A DNA stretch of 64,000 bases from Anaerohabitans sp964387285 (GCA_964387285.1 CAYLWO010000002.1:124001-188000); one strand, 5' to 3'. Positions 1 to 8,923 are shown, numbered from the stretch's first letter. Numbers and translations: made by a program. Notes: generated by a model not told the origin, from the letters alone.

Positions 1-407
1 TCCGCCATGGGCTGAACAAAAATCTCGGTTTTTCGCCGGAAGACCGTACGGAAAATATCCGTCGCATCGGCGAGGTGGCAAAACTCTTTAGCGATGCCGG
101 ACTGATCACCATGACCGCGTTTATCTCGCCGTATCGGGCGGACCGCGACCAGGCGCGCCGTCTCATAGACGAGGGCTTTTTTATTGAAATATATGTAAAG
201 GTTGCCCTTTCGACAGCAGAACAGCGCGATCCCAAGGGTTTGTATAAAAAAGCACGCGCCGGCGAAATTAAGGAATTTACCGGTGTCTCTGCACCTTATG
301 AGGAACCGTTGCAGGCGGAAATTGTCATTGACACCGACAGCCTCTCTGTCGAACAGAGTGCAGATCTCGTTGTTGCTTATTTAAAAAAGCACAATTTACT
401 TTCTTAA
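1..407 (+). CDS. cysC: adenylylsulfate (APS) kinase, C-terminal part
   Basis: Open at the left edge; the coding frame begins at base 3. APS kinase phosphorylates adenylylsulfate at the 3' position to give PAPS in sulfate activation. The visible 134 residues contain the family hallmarks: HGLNKNLGFSPEDRTENIRR, the ISPYR motif (SPYRADRD), a VALSTAEQRDPKGLYKKAR segment and the FTGVSAPYEEP substrate-lid region. The Walker A part lies outside the window. It could be a stand-alone CysC or the kinase end of a CysN-CysC fusion; this cannot be decided here. No clear terminator follows. Confidence 0.93.
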   Translation, partial: RHGLNKNLGFSPEDRTENIRRIGEVAKLFSDAGLITMTAFISPYRADRDQARRLIDEGFFIEIYVKVALSTAEQRDPKGLYKKARAGEIKEFTGVSAPYEEPLQAEIVIDTDSLSVEQSADLVVAYLKKHNLLS

Positions 408-440
408 TGTGATATTCTGAATAAAGTTTAAAGAATCTGC

Positions 441-469
441 TTGACTTTATCCTCTAAATTGTGTATCTA
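441..469 (+). promoter_or_regulatory. probable sigma-70-type promoter for the YtxH gene
   Basis: A TTGACT -35 box (441-446) and a TATCTA -10 box (464-469) are separated by exactly 17 bases, in the 159-base gap between cysC and the YtxH gene. The -10 is only a fair match, so this is an inference from sequence alone. Confidence 0.4.
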
Positions 470-566
470 AAGAATGTTCAATTTTTGGAACAAAATTTGC
501 ATCTGTGTTGTTATTAATCTAAAACAGGATAATTTTTGATCAATTTTAAAACAGGTTGGAGGAAAT

Positions 567-1004
567 ATGTCTGAAAGTGAATTTGATCGCAACAGTTTTC
601 TTAAAGGCCTGCTCATCGGCGGCGCGCTGGGCGCCATCACGGCTTTGTTGTTTGCCCCCAAATCCGGCAAGGAGTTGCGGTCAGACATCAAACGCAAAAG
701 CGAAGAAGCGGTTGAAGGCACCAAAAGAGTATATGGCGAAGCCCGAGACAAGGCCCAACAGATCCTGAGTGAAGCCGTGGATAAAGCGCAGGAACTGCGC
801 GAGGAAGCTTCCCGGCAACTGTCCAAGGCCCGCGCCAAAGCGGAAGAGATGCTTACCTCGGCTGAAAACAAGGCCGTCGGCTTTGCCGATTCCGCCAAAG
901 AGTCCATGGATGCAGCCAAATCGGATTTGGCAAAAAAAAAAGATAAACTAGCGGTTGCTTTTACCGCCGGTGTTGATGCCGCCAAAAAAGAGTTGGGACG
1001 CTAA
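567..1004 (+). CDS. YtxH domain-containing membrane protein
   Basis: 145 residues. The start follows a clear GGAGG ribosome site. After a short acidic N-terminus, residues 11-31 form a glycine- and alanine-rich membrane segment (LLIGGALGAITALLFAPKSG) typical of YtxH/general-stress proteins. A long Lys/Glu/Ala-rich helical region like LEA-type or apolipoprotein-like helices follows. The exact function of this family is not established; an envelope or stress role is usual. It is followed 29 bases later by a DUF948-like gene, and this pairing is common, so they are probably co-transcribed. Confidence 0.8.
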   Translation: MSESEFDRNSFLKGLLIGGALGAITALLFAPKSGKELRSDIKRKSEEAVEGTKRVYGEARDKAQQILSEAVDKAQELREEASRQLSKARAKAEEMLTSAENKAVGFADSAKESMDAAKSDLAKKKDKLAVAFTAGVDAAKKELGR

Positions 1005-1033
1005 CGACCTCAACATAAAGGAGATCGCCGCTT

Positions 1034-1414
1034 ATGACATTAACCATCAGTGTGGCTGTCATCGCAGCCATCATGGTGATCGTCGGCATCGTCTCTGTTG
1101 TTGCGCTTTTTTACATTATTCGTTTGGCCAAAGCGGCAACAAGCATGATCGATACGGCAAAAACGCATCTCGCTCCAGTTACTCGCGACGTCGCGTTGGT
1201 TTCCCAAAAAACAACCGCGATTCTCGATTCGGTTCATCGGCAGGTTGAAACGGTGGAATCCGGTGTAAATACGGTTAAAGATATGGCAGTACGAGCGCGA
1301 CAATTTGAAGAAGATGTCTTGCAAAAAGCCGCCACGCCGCTGCTGGGGACCGTAAATTATCTTGGCGCTATTCGCAAAGGATTTCAGGTTTTTTACGAAG
1401 TCCTGAAAAAATAG
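1034..1414 (+). CDS. DUF948-like single-pass membrane protein
   Basis: 126 residues with one N-terminal membrane helix (about residues 3-28) and a hydrophilic helical tail containing the VxSGVNTVKDMA pattern of DUF948 proteins. The family has no settled biochemical function. It sits directly downstream of the YtxH gene and ahead of a strong hairpin terminator, so the pair forms a two-gene unit. A ribosome site (AAAGGAG, ending about 10 bases upstream) supports the start. Confidence 0.7.
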   Translation: MTLTISVAVIAAIMVIVGIVSVVALFYIIRLAKAATSMIDTAKTHLAPVTRDVALVSQKTTAILDSVHRQVETVESGVNTVKDMAVRARQFEEDVLQKAATPLLGTVNYLGAIRKGFQVFYEVLKK

Positions 1415-1434
1415 CCGTTTTATATTAATAAAAC

Positions 1435-1471
1435 TGCCCTACTGCCGATTTTGACAATAGGGCATTTTTTT
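1435..1471 (+). terminator. rho-independent terminator, possibly bidirectional
   Basis: TGCCCTA (1435-1441) pairs with TAGGGCA (1458-1464) and is followed by a run of seven T. The opposite side is A-rich, so the same hairpin may also stop transcription arriving from anmK on the minus strand. It lies exactly between the two convergent units. Confidence 0.8.
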
Positions 1472-2645
1472 ATCCTGCCGGACAGATTTTTCCCAATACC
1501 GTTGCTCGTGCTGCGCCGGTAACCGACGGCAAATTTGCCGCGCGCCCACACATGGTCTCATGGGCAAGCACAGCAAAGCAAACAGCTTCTTTTGCTTCAG
1601 AAGGCCAGCCAGCCTGATCTGTTGTTTGTACCTTTGCGTCGAAAAAACAGTTCCGCAGTTGTTGCATGATCTGTTGATTTTTACTGCCCCCGCCGCTGAC
1701 AAACAGAGTTGCAATAGTTCCCTTTGGCAATAAAAACATTTTATAATTGAGATGAATCGCTGACGCAGTCAATGCCGTCACGGTGGCCAGGAAATCGGTT
1801 GTCGATAAACCTCTCTGGTCTGCTGCGATTTTTAACCGATCGACATAGGACGAATCGAATAATTCGCGTCCGGTGGACTTGGGCGGCGTTTTCTGGAAAA
1901 AAGGTTCGTACAGCCACTCTTGCAGCAAAGCTTCATCGACAAGGCCGCGTGCCGCGAGCAAACCGTCTCTATCATACGGTTGATGATAATAACGGCGCAT
2001 GAGCTCATCAATAAGCATATTACCCGGTCCTACGTCAAAGGCTAGCACCTCAGTAGACCTAGCCTTGCGCGGCAGATAGGTGACGTTGCTGATGCCGCCG
2101 ATATTTAAACACATTCTCGTCTCGTCTGCTGAACGAAAAAGAAGGTAATCCAGGTACGGAATAAAAGGCGCTCCTTGTCCGCCTAATGCCATATCGGCCA
2201 TCCGAAAGTCGCCTATCGTCGTTACACCCGTCTCTTTGGCGATGATGGTCGGATCGCCGATTTGCCAGGTAGCTGTCACATCCTGATCCAGAAATTGATA
2301 CGGAGTGGGCAAATGACGAATGGTCTGGCCATGACAACCGATCAAATCGACTTCCCTCAAAGTATAACCGGCTTGTTCACAGATATGCCTGGCAGCCCGT
2401 GCGAATTGCCGGCCTAAAACCACATTTAATCCACACAGATCGGTAACTGCAACCTGCCTTTCTATGGCAACTTGCAAGATCATCTCCTTCATTTCCTCTG
2501 TGTGTGGAAAAGTTGCATACTCGATCAATTCGATGTTCGTGGTCCAGCCCTGGCCCCGAATCCTCACCAGGGCAGCGTCAATGCCGTCAGCAGAAGTGCC
2601 GGACATTAAACCAATGATCACCCTTGTTTTGCGCGACTTGGTCAA
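1470..2645 (-). CDS. anmK: anhydro-N-acetylmuramic acid kinase
   Basis: 391 residues, close to the usual AnmK length. AnmK opens the 1,6-anhydro ring of anhydro-MurNAc from peptidoglycan turnover and phosphorylates it to MurNAc-6-P. The N-terminal phosphate-1 motif GLMSGTSADGID is at residues 12-23, with DLIGCHGQTIRH further on, DVGPGNMLID in the middle and the SGGGSKN adenosine motif near residue 316. It follows the sugar kinase gene by 3 bases, so the two are co-transcribed. MurQ, which uses its product, is encoded at 24510-25421. Confidence 0.96.
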   Translation of the reverse strand: MTKSRKTRVIIGLMSGTSADGIDAALVRIRGQGWTTNIELIEYATFPHTEEMKEMILQVAIERQVAVTDLCGLNVVLGRQFARAARHICEQAGYTLREVDLIGCHGQTIRHLPTPYQFLDQDVTATWQIGDPTIIAKETGVTTIGDFRMADMALGGQGAPFIPYLDYLLFRSADETRMCLNIGGISNVTYLPRKARSTEVLAFDVGPGNMLIDELMRRYYHQPYDRDGLLAARGLVDEALLQEWLYEPFFQKTPPKSTGRELFDSSYVDRLKIAADQRGLSTTDFLATVTALTASAIHLNYKMFLLPKGTIATLFVSGGGSKNQQIMQQLRNCFFDAKVQTTDQAGWPSEAKEAVCFAVLAHETMCGRAANLPSVTGAARATVLGKICPAG

Positions 2646-2648
2646 AAC

Positions 2649-3623
2649 CTAATTCCCTGCTGTTTTTTGCAGATTAGCCAACACAGCACTATCAATATCG
2701 ATGTTTTCTTTCTGCATAGCCAATACCGCTGAACCAATCGCTGGTTCGAATTGCGGATCGATAAAGTTGACGGACGAAACGGTATGCAACGCTTCCTGTT
2801 GCATGAACGGAACCAGGATGTGCCGCTGTTTAAAAACACTGCCAATCAACGCCACAGTAACCGGCTGACCGTGCAAACCCATCCGTTTGCTCACGGCCGC
2901 GACAATCTTGCCGATCTCCTTTCCGGCTGTTTCAATAATTGCAACAGCCGCTTGATCGCCTTTGTTAAAAAATTCAAAAACCAAGGGCGCCAACCCGGCG
3001 ATTTCCGTACGATCCATTTTTCCGGAATAAATGGCAGAAATCAATAAATCTACAGAAGCCACCTGATATTTTTCCTCAATCGCCTGACGCAATCGGGTTT
3101 TTTGACCTCGACCATCCAGATCTTTCAGGGCCGCAATAATCGCCTGTTGCCCGATGTAATAACCGCTGCCTTCATCACCCAATAAATAACCCCAGCCGCC
3201 GCAACGATAGACCATATTATCCTTGCTCTTGCCGAAACAGATGGCGCCGGTTCCAGAAATGACAATAATGCCCGGACCGCCGGCAAACGCGCCGGCTAAC
3301 GCAGCCGCAGCATCTGTGTCGACCGTTATCGTCTCCGCCACATTATGCTGGCGAATCGCCTGATGAATCGCTTCGCGATCAGCCGGACGTCCGGCGCCGG
3401 CCAAACCGGCATAGAGATGCGTCGCTTTTGCATCAGGATTGCCGGCGTGAACCATCAACTCTTTTACTAACCCGGAAATGACCAGACCCAACTTTTCTCC
3501 GCCAATCACCTGATAATTCGAAGACTCGGCAATCGCGCGTCCAGCCACGCATCCCTGTTCATCGACCAGTACGCCCAATGTTTTGGTGCCGCCGCCGTCT
3601 AAACCAATGACCCATTTTTTCAT
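2649..3623 (-). CDS. BadF/BadG-family N-acetylglucosamine (or MurNAc) kinase
   Basis: 324 residues of the ASKHA fold. The phosphate-1 motif GLDGGGTKT is at residues 7-15, followed by LAGAGRPADRE, VDTDAAAALAGAF, and the GPGIIVISGTGAICFG and GGWGYLLGDEGSGYYIG signatures typical of NagK/MurK-like kinases. The reaction is ATP-dependent 6-phosphorylation of GlcNAc, possibly MurNAc as well. Context between anmK and bioY supports a role in amino-sugar recycling. Its start overlaps the end of bioY by 4 bases (ATGA). Substrate choice between GlcNAc and MurNAc cannot be read from sequence. Confidence 0.85.
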   Translation of the reverse strand: MKKWVIGLDGGGTKTLGVLVDEQGCVAGRAIAESSNYQVIGGEKLGLVISGLVKELMVHAGNPDAKATHLYAGLAGAGRPADREAIHQAIRQHNVAETITVDTDAAAALAGAFAGGPGIIVISGTGAICFGKSKDNMVYRCGGWGYLLGDEGSGYYIGQQAIIAALKDLDGRGQKTRLRQAIEEKYQVASVDLLISAIYSGKMDRTEIAGLAPLVFEFFNKGDQAAVAIIETAGKEIGKIVAAVSKRMGLHGQPVTVALIGSVFKQRHILVPFMQQEALHTVSSVNFIDPQFEPAIGSAVLAMQKENIDIDSAVLANLQKTAGN

Positions 3624-4189
3624 GAATTGTTCTCCTTGAGCACGCGGTTAATTTTTGTTGAAATATATGCAGCCAGAATTATTTTTATCGCCTCGCCAGG
3701 AATAAAAGGAAGGGTACCGGCCCACAAAATCTGCGCCAGGGTGAGTTCTTTTGTCAACAACCATCGAGAACACCCATATAACCAAAACACGCCTATTGCA
3801 AAAATAATCACAGCGCCAAGTGTTATATTGAGGATTTTACTCCACCAGGTTGATGCCGACCGTTTGGTACGCACCGTTGCAATAACAAGGGCCGCAATCG
3901 GCATGGCGAGAATATACCCAAAAGTAGGATGCGAAAGATAGCTGACTCCGCCACCGGAAGAAAATACCGGTAATCCAGCCAGGCCCAGAAGCACATAGCT
4001 CAATTGACACAGGAAAGCATATTGCGGGATCAACAGATTGCCGGCCAAATAGGTAAAAAAGGTTTGCAGCGTTATCGGCGCCAACAGGGTAGGTAACTGT
4101 ATCCACGCACTGATTGACGTCAGGGCCACCAGAAGAGACGCCATGGCTGTTTGCTGTGTACGCGTGTTTCTGATTTTTGCATCCATCAT
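3620..4189 (-). CDS. bioY: BioY family biotin transporter substrate-binding component
   Basis: A hydrophobic protein with about six membrane helices and BioY landmarks: ITLQTFFTYLAGNLL, YVLLGLAGLPVFSSGGG and PTFGYILAMPIAA, plus a C-terminal FIPGEAIKIILAAYIS. BioY is the S-component of energy-coupling-factor biotin uptake. No BioM/BioN partners are here, so it would work alone or with a shared ECF module. I place the start at the MMDAKIRN methionine (189 residues). A GTG at 4267 would add 26 polar residues but leave only 34 bases for two divergent promoters. It leads a bioY-kinase-anmK operon. Confidence 0.85.
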   Translation of the reverse strand: MMDAKIRNTRTQQTAMASLLVALTSISAWIQLPTLLAPITLQTFFTYLAGNLLIPQYAFLCQLSYVLLGLAGLPVFSSGGGVSYLSHPTFGYILAMPIAALVIATVRTKRSASTWWSKILNITLGAVIIFAIGVFWLYGCSRWLLTKELTLAQILWAGTLPFIPGEAIKIILAAYISTKINRVLKENNS

Positions 4190-4301
4190 ACAAGATAAAT
4201 TACTAAAACTCTGCCTGGGAAGCAACGGCTTTTTCTCCAGGTTTTTATTGTTGCTTTTAGCTTTCACCTTGTCTAAATTACAATTTTAGTTTTGAGGAGA
4301 T

Positions 4302-6947
4302 ATGTGCTTCTTGCAACGCCTTGGGCGCGCCTTTAGGTTTTCCCTGTTGTGCTGGAGCGCACTCTGCGCAACAACCAAAGACAGCTTGATCTTGCGCATT
4401 CAGCCGCAATGGATGTCCGGTCGGTCGTTCCTCTCGCCGATTTCCCATGTTGAACTGCGCCGACCACGCATCGGTTTAGCCCTTAGCGGCGGCGGCCTGC
4501 GCGGCGTCGCACAGATCGGCGTGCTTAAATGTCTGGAACAGAACAACATTCCCATAGATTACATTTGCGGCGCCAGCATCGGCTCTGTTGTGGGCGGACT
4601 CTATGCCTCCGGTTATTCGGCTAATGATATTTGGAATCTATTCAAATCGATGAATTGGAAGGACATCTGGTCGGATTCTCCCAACCGTGCCGCACAGTTT
4701 CTCGCTGAAAAACAAAAACGTCATCGCGCCATTCTGAATTTTCGTCTGGATGGTTGGAAGATTGTGCTGCCGGAGGCCTTGACGCCCGGACAAAGGCTTA
4801 CCGATTTTTTGACCGACGCCCTGCTGCGCGCGCCTTTTCATGAAAACGACTTTAGCCGATTATACGTGCCGATTAAAATCATTGCCACGGATATGATTCA
4901 TGGTGAAAAGGTTTTGCTGGATCATGGGGATCTGGCGGAAGCCATCCGTGCTTCCATCGCGGTTCCTCTCCTGCTCAACCCGGTCGAGTATCAGGATCGT
5001 TGGCTGGTCGACGGCGGCGTCCTGGATAATATTCCTGTCGAAGAGACGAGAAACCTTGGCGCAGACATTGTCCTGGCCGTAAACACGACAGCCAATCTGC
5101 GCAACAAACAGGAACTCTTGGCGCCCTGGCAAATGGCCGACCAGGTTACAACGATCATGCAAAAAAAACATAATCAGCAACAATTGGCGCAAGCCGATCT
5201 CATCGTCGATCTGCATGACTTTCACAGTGCGTTGACGGACGCCGAGTATATGAGTGAATTGTTGCATGAAGGAGAATTACGCACGCAAAAACTGCTGCCG
5301 CAATTGCGGCAACTTTGCGGTCAAGCCTGCCCGGTTAATGAACAGCGTTTTTTTATCCGCCGGCAGTTTTGTGCACCCAAACCGTCCGTTTCCTTGCCTT
5401 TTGAGCTGGATTCAACGGAAACAAGACTGATCACCACAACGGAAATATACGAAAATCTTGTTAAAATTTACAACACCGGCCATGTCGACAGTTGCTCTGC
5501 CGAGATCCGCATGCAAGGTCTTGACCGTTTTCTCTACTATCAAATTTATGAAAAGCCGATTCTAAAATCGGTATATTTTACCGGAAATAGCGCAATCGCC
5601 GATTCTGCCTTTTTGCCCCTTTTCAAAGAGCTGCTCAATAAACCGCTAAAGCAGAAAACCTGGCAGTCTGCTTGCACAGAAGTCCTGAAAAAATACAAAA
5701 ACCTCGGATATTCGCTGGCGGCCATTCAAAAGGTGCAATATGATTCCCTGTTGCAGGCGGCACAGGTCTTCATCACAGAAGGTCGTATCTCGCAAATTGT
5801 CTATCAGGGCAATGAGACTACCAAGGATTTTGTCATTGCACGGGAGTTCAGCCTCAGACCCGGCAGCTGTTTTCATTTCAATCAAGCGCAACTGGGGTTG
5901 GCCAATCTCTACGGCACTGGTCTTTTTCATTCGGTGAATCTACGAACCCGTCAACTGGGCGATGAATGGCTGCTTACTTTACATTTAAGCGAGAAAAAAT
6001 ATCAGCAAATTCGGCTGGGAACGCGCTATGATTTGGAACGCCAGGGACGGGGGTTTCTGGAATTAGCCCATGAGAATCTTTTCGGCGACGGCAATGAATT
6101 GACCATGCACGGACAATATGGCAAGCGAGATCAGCAGATCTCGCTCCATTTTAATGCAAATCGCATTTTTAAAACCTATTTCACCAGTCAACTGCAACTC
6201 AAACATGATGTGCGGAAATATTTTTACTATGAGGCTTTCAAGGGCATCGGCGAATATGAAAGACGATCGGTGGGTCCTACTTTCAGCATAGGCAGCCAAT
6301 TAGGAAGATCCGGCACCTTGTGGGGAATCATGCGCTCCGAGCACATTTCCATCAGCAGCATCAGCGGGCGTGGTTATGACCCCGGAGATCTGTTCATCAA
6401 TACGCTGGGAGTTAATATCATTGTGGATACCCGGGACCGGGTTCCCTTTCCGTTTTCAGGCAAGCATTACACCTTTTTCTACGAATCTTCCAACGGTCAA
6501 TTTCTCGGCACCGGCATTTCCTATTTTAAAGTGGAAAACCACCTTACCTCCTATCTGACCTTTCTCCGCCGCAACACGCTCTGCCAAAAACTGATTTGGG
6601 GAACCTCTGACCTGACCACGCCGTTTTCTGAGCAATTTCGCTTGGGCGGTGAAGAAGAATTTTACGGCTTGCGTGACGGGGAATTACAGGGACGCCATAT
6701 CATTTTGGCCAGCTGGCAATATCGCTACTTTTTACCATTCAAGCCGTTGTGGGAGATGTTCCTCTCCGTGCGCTTTGAACTCGGCGGCGCCTGGAAAAAT
6801 GCCGTCAAGATCAAGGCGCAGGATTTCATCAATGGCCGCGGCATCAGCTTGTCCATGAACACGCCGGTCGGACCGCTCAATTTCAGTTATGGCCGGGCCA
6901 GTAATGATAAAAAAAGAATTTACTTTTCTTTCGGTTACACCTTTTGA
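4302..6947 (+). CDS. patatin-like phospholipase fused to POTRA and Omp85-type beta-barrel
   Basis: 881 residues. A signal-like hydrophobic stretch (residues 11-23) leads into a patatin domain: oxyanion loop GGGLRG at 63-68, nucleophile elbow GASIG with Ser92, and catalytic DGG at 237-239, so the Ser-Asp dyad is intact. Residues about 410-560 resemble two POTRA modules, and the rest is a D15/BamA-like barrel ending in aromatic Phe (FSFGYTF). The expected role is a self-translocating lipase in the outer membrane, like PlpD-type proteins (family knowledge). A GAGGAGA ribosome site precedes the ATG. It is transcribed against its minus-strand neighbours and converges on the FecR gene with only 4 bases between. 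Confidence 0.9.
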   Translation: MCFLQRLGRAFRFSLLCWSALCATTKDSLILRIQPQWMSGRSFLSPISHVELRRPRIGLALSGGGLRGVAQIGVLKCLEQNNIPIDYICGASIGSVVGGLYASGYSANDIWNLFKSMNWKDIWSDSPNRAAQFLAEKQKRHRAILNFRLDGWKIVLPEALTPGQRLTDFLTDALLRAPFHENDFSRLYVPIKIIATDMIHGEKVLLDHGDLAEAIRASIAVPLLLNPVEYQDRWLVDGGVLDNIPVEETRNLGADIVLAVNTTANLRNKQELLAPWQMADQVTTIMQKKHNQQQLAQADLIVDLHDFHSALTDAEYMSELLHEGELRTQKLLPQLRQLCGQACPVNEQRFFIRRQFCAPKPSVSLPFELDSTETRLITTTEIYENLVKIYNTGHVDSCSAEIRMQGLDRFLYYQIYEKPILKSVYFTGNSAIADSAFLPLFKELLNKPLKQKTWQSACTEVLKKYKNLGYSLAAIQKVQYDSLLQAAQVFITEGRISQIVYQGNETTKDFVIAREFSLRPGSCFHFNQAQLGLANLYGTGLFHSVNLRTRQLGDEWLLTLHLSEKKYQQIRLGTRYDLERQGRGFLELAHENLFGDGNELTMHGQYGKRDQQISLHFNANRIFKTYFTSQLQLKHDVRKYFYYEAFKGIGEYERRSVGPTFSIGSQLGRSGTLWGIMRSEHISISSISGRGYDPGDLFINTLGVNIIVDTRDRVPFPFSGKHYTFFYESSNGQFLGTGISYFKVENHLTSYLTFLRRNTLCQKLIWGTSDLTTPFSEQFRLGGEEEFYGLRDGELQGRHIILASWQYRYFLPFKPLWEMFLSVRFELGGAWKNAVKIKAQDFINGRGISLSMNTPVGPLNFSYGRASNDKKRIYFSFGYTF

Positions 6948-6951
6948 CGTT

Positions 6952-7686
6952 TTACGGATTTTGTCCGTCTCGTTCCTGATTCCAGCGAATCCAGTCACTC
7001 TGTTCATCACTATCCTCTGCTGAAAAGGAACCGGTGGAAACGACCTGGCCTTTTTTATTGATCCGCGCTACCTGCATGCTTTTTACAATCATCGACCACT
7101 GCCCGATGCTGACCTCTTGCGGCCCAGGTACCTGCACAGGACCGTCGATTTGCACAGGCGCGCCGCTGATCGGCGTCTTCTTCGGAGCAGGCGCGTTCTG
7201 TAAAACCACCTCGCCGTTATACACCTTGACTTCAGCCGAAGAATCCTGGTCAACATGCAAACGCAATACCGTTCCGGTAATGGCGGCAACGGCAACCGGA
7301 GTCGATATGGACAATTTCATGCCGGCAGGTTTCTTGCCCACTTTAGCCCACACATCCCCGGATTGTAAGGCGATTTGCGCTTCCACCTTTTGATCCCGGC
7401 TCTCTTCATAAAGCTTTTGTATTTCAATCGTTGTTTTGGGCGCCAGGCGGATGCGATCAATTTTAGCCAATTCCAACTCGGCACGCGAATCCTGCAACGT
7501 ACGCAAGCGATCGCCGGTGCCGACCGGTGCATTCTTCTGCACGGAAGTCCAATCCGTTTCCTGCAGGTTCTGTTTTTTTGCGGTTCCCTCCACCAGTGTG
7601 ACGATGCCGGTTTGATCCGCCGCCTGCAGCGCGCCGACGGAAAAAATAATGCTCACCACTGAGAGAATACGATTTTTTTTCAGCAT
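6952..7686 (-). CDS. FecR-domain secreted protein
   Basis: 244 residues from the ATG at 7686, chosen because it follows an AAAGGAG site and begins a clean signal peptide (LSVVSIIFSVGALQA cleaved before ADQ). Longer upstream reading would overlap the preceding gene. The FecR core covers about residues 30-165: a GDRLRTLQDSRAEL motif, a DVWAKVGKK strand and the STPVAVAAITGTVL segment. In the FecR/FhuR family this domain is a periplasmic ligand or signal domain. Here there is no sigma factor or TonB receptor nearby, so it is more likely a structural or surface use of the domain. It is last in the gyrase-side run of genes. Confidence 0.8.
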   Translation of the reverse strand: MLKKNRILSVVSIIFSVGALQAADQTGIVTLVEGTAKKQNLQETDWTSVQKNAPVGTGDRLRTLQDSRAELELAKIDRIRLAPKTTIEIQKLYEESRDQKVEAQIALQSGDVWAKVGKKPAGMKLSISTPVAVAAITGTVLRLHVDQDSSAEVKVYNGEVVLQNAPAPKKTPISGAPVQIDGPVQVPGPQEVSIGQWSMIVKSMQVARINKKGQVVSTGSFSAEDSDEQSDWIRWNQERDGQNP

Positions 7687-7711
7687 AACCGCTTCTCCTT
7701 TTTCGTTGCGA

Positions 7712-8878
7712 TTACATATACCCGCTGTTGTTGAAATATTTGGCAAAAACAATGTCGCCAAGCTTCACCGCCTCCTTGCAATACGGATCCAGCCGGCGTT
7801 TGTTCAATTCCCAATCAATCAACTGTTTGGCCTCGCGCCATTTATCCACCTGATCCACTTTGTCGATAAATGTACGAAATGCCCGCTCGTCGCGACTGAA
7901 TAACTTTTGCACCAATATCTTATAATCCTTGGAATCAATCAGGGTTTGAATCGACGGGTACGGCCCTGGCGGTTGATGTTCGCGTTGCGCATGAAAGACC
8001 GGACCCTGTTCTTCTTCACTGAAAACTATTTTAGGCAATACCCCGTTATCCGGCTTTCGGCCTTTTGCCGGTGACGGCGCAGAAAACTCAAAGATATCCT
8101 GAAAATCCTCGCGCAGCCACTTTGTTTTACCCTGTTGCGCCTTTTTCCTCACGCGCACAAGATAGTCGTCCAGACCACGCGCTGCAATAAACTCCTCGAC
8201 CAGTGCGACATCAACGCCCTTGGGCAACAAACCCTCTTCCAGCTTGAATAAATTGATAAGCAGATCAAATTCCTGCAGCAAGGTCGTTTTATCTTTGTAG
8301 CTATACAGTGATGCGGCAATCTCTTTTGCCTTCAGGGCAAAGGACAATTTGCTTATCTCTGATTCTTCACTGGCCGCACAGGCTACTTTCATGCGAAAAA
8401 CGAACGGCATGTCCGGTCCAAAAAGATCCAGACGACGCAACAGCAGCTTTTTATCCAGACTATCGACCGGATTGAACAAATAGGTTTCCAGGGCCGCCTG
8501 TGGACGCACCAACGCATCCAGTCGCACCACCACCGCCTCCTGAATGCAGCGCTCGACTTCGCTGCGTGTTAGTCGCATGCTGTGCACTAATGCTGAAAGC
8601 AGTTTTTCAAAACCGGCCCGCACCTCAGCATCATTAATATCAAAATTGGCCGCAGGATTCCATGAGAAAGGCTTTTCCTGTTTCAATCGGCGTTGCGCCA
8701 GCAGCAAAATATTTTCTTTAATGAATTCCGGAACCGCTTCATGCAAAATCTGCCGGCACGTGACCAGTTCCCTCCCGCTGACGAGTCTCTCGGCCAACGC
8801 CGCAGCCAGTCTCCTCTTCCCCTCTTCAAAGCCCACCAGGCGCAACACATCTATCCTTTCAATAAAAAAATACCGCAT
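7712..8878 (-). CDS. conserved hypothetical protein, 388 residues
   Basis: I do not recognise this family. It is a soluble, charged and mostly alpha-helical protein with no signal peptide or membrane helix. The N-terminal 200 residues are helical (FEEGKRRLAAALAERLVSG). A proline-rich linker lies near residues 265-305. A compact C-terminal module (about 305-388) carries DERAFRTFIDKVDQVDKW and EAKQLIDWELNKR. It follows gyrA by 45 bases with no terminator and precedes the FecR gene by 25, so it is probably part of the gyrBA transcript. Its tight link to gyrase is the only functional hint. Confidence 0.7.
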   Translation of the reverse strand: MRYFFIERIDVLRLVGFEEGKRRLAAALAERLVSGRELVTCRQILHEAVPEFIKENILLLAQRRLKQEKPFSWNPAANFDINDAEVRAGFEKLLSALVHSMRLTRSEVERCIQEAVVVRLDALVRPQAALETYLFNPVDSLDKKLLLRRLDLFGPDMPFVFRMKVACAASEESEISKLSFALKAKEIAASLYSYKDKTTLLQEFDLLINLFKLEEGLLPKGVDVALVEEFIAARGLDDYLVRVRKKAQQGKTKWLREDFQDIFEFSAPSPAKGRKPDNGVLPKIVFSEEEQGPVFHAQREHQPPGPYPSIQTLIDSKDYKILVQKLFSRDERAFRTFIDKVDQVDKWREAKQLIDWELNKRRLDPYCKEAVKLGDIVFAKYFNNSGYM

Positions 8879-8923
8879 TCAGGAAATGATGATTGACATC
8901 CTCACCAGTTGCGCGATTACCCT

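Noticed and set aside
467..985. 172-residue minus-strand frame opposite the YtxH gene
   Set aside because: It is Ser/Ala/Leu-rich in the way expected of the complement of a Lys/Glu/Ala-rich helix, and the plus-strand gene has a ribosome site and known family.
2735..2760. GGTTCGAATT, resembling a tRNA T-arm
   Set aside because: It lies inside the sugar kinase coding sequence and has no acceptor stem or anticodon arm around it.
7687..7761. 25-residue upstream extension of the FecR-domain protein
   Set aside because: It would overlap the preceding gene and bury the AAAGGAG site and signal peptide that clearly mark the start at 7686.
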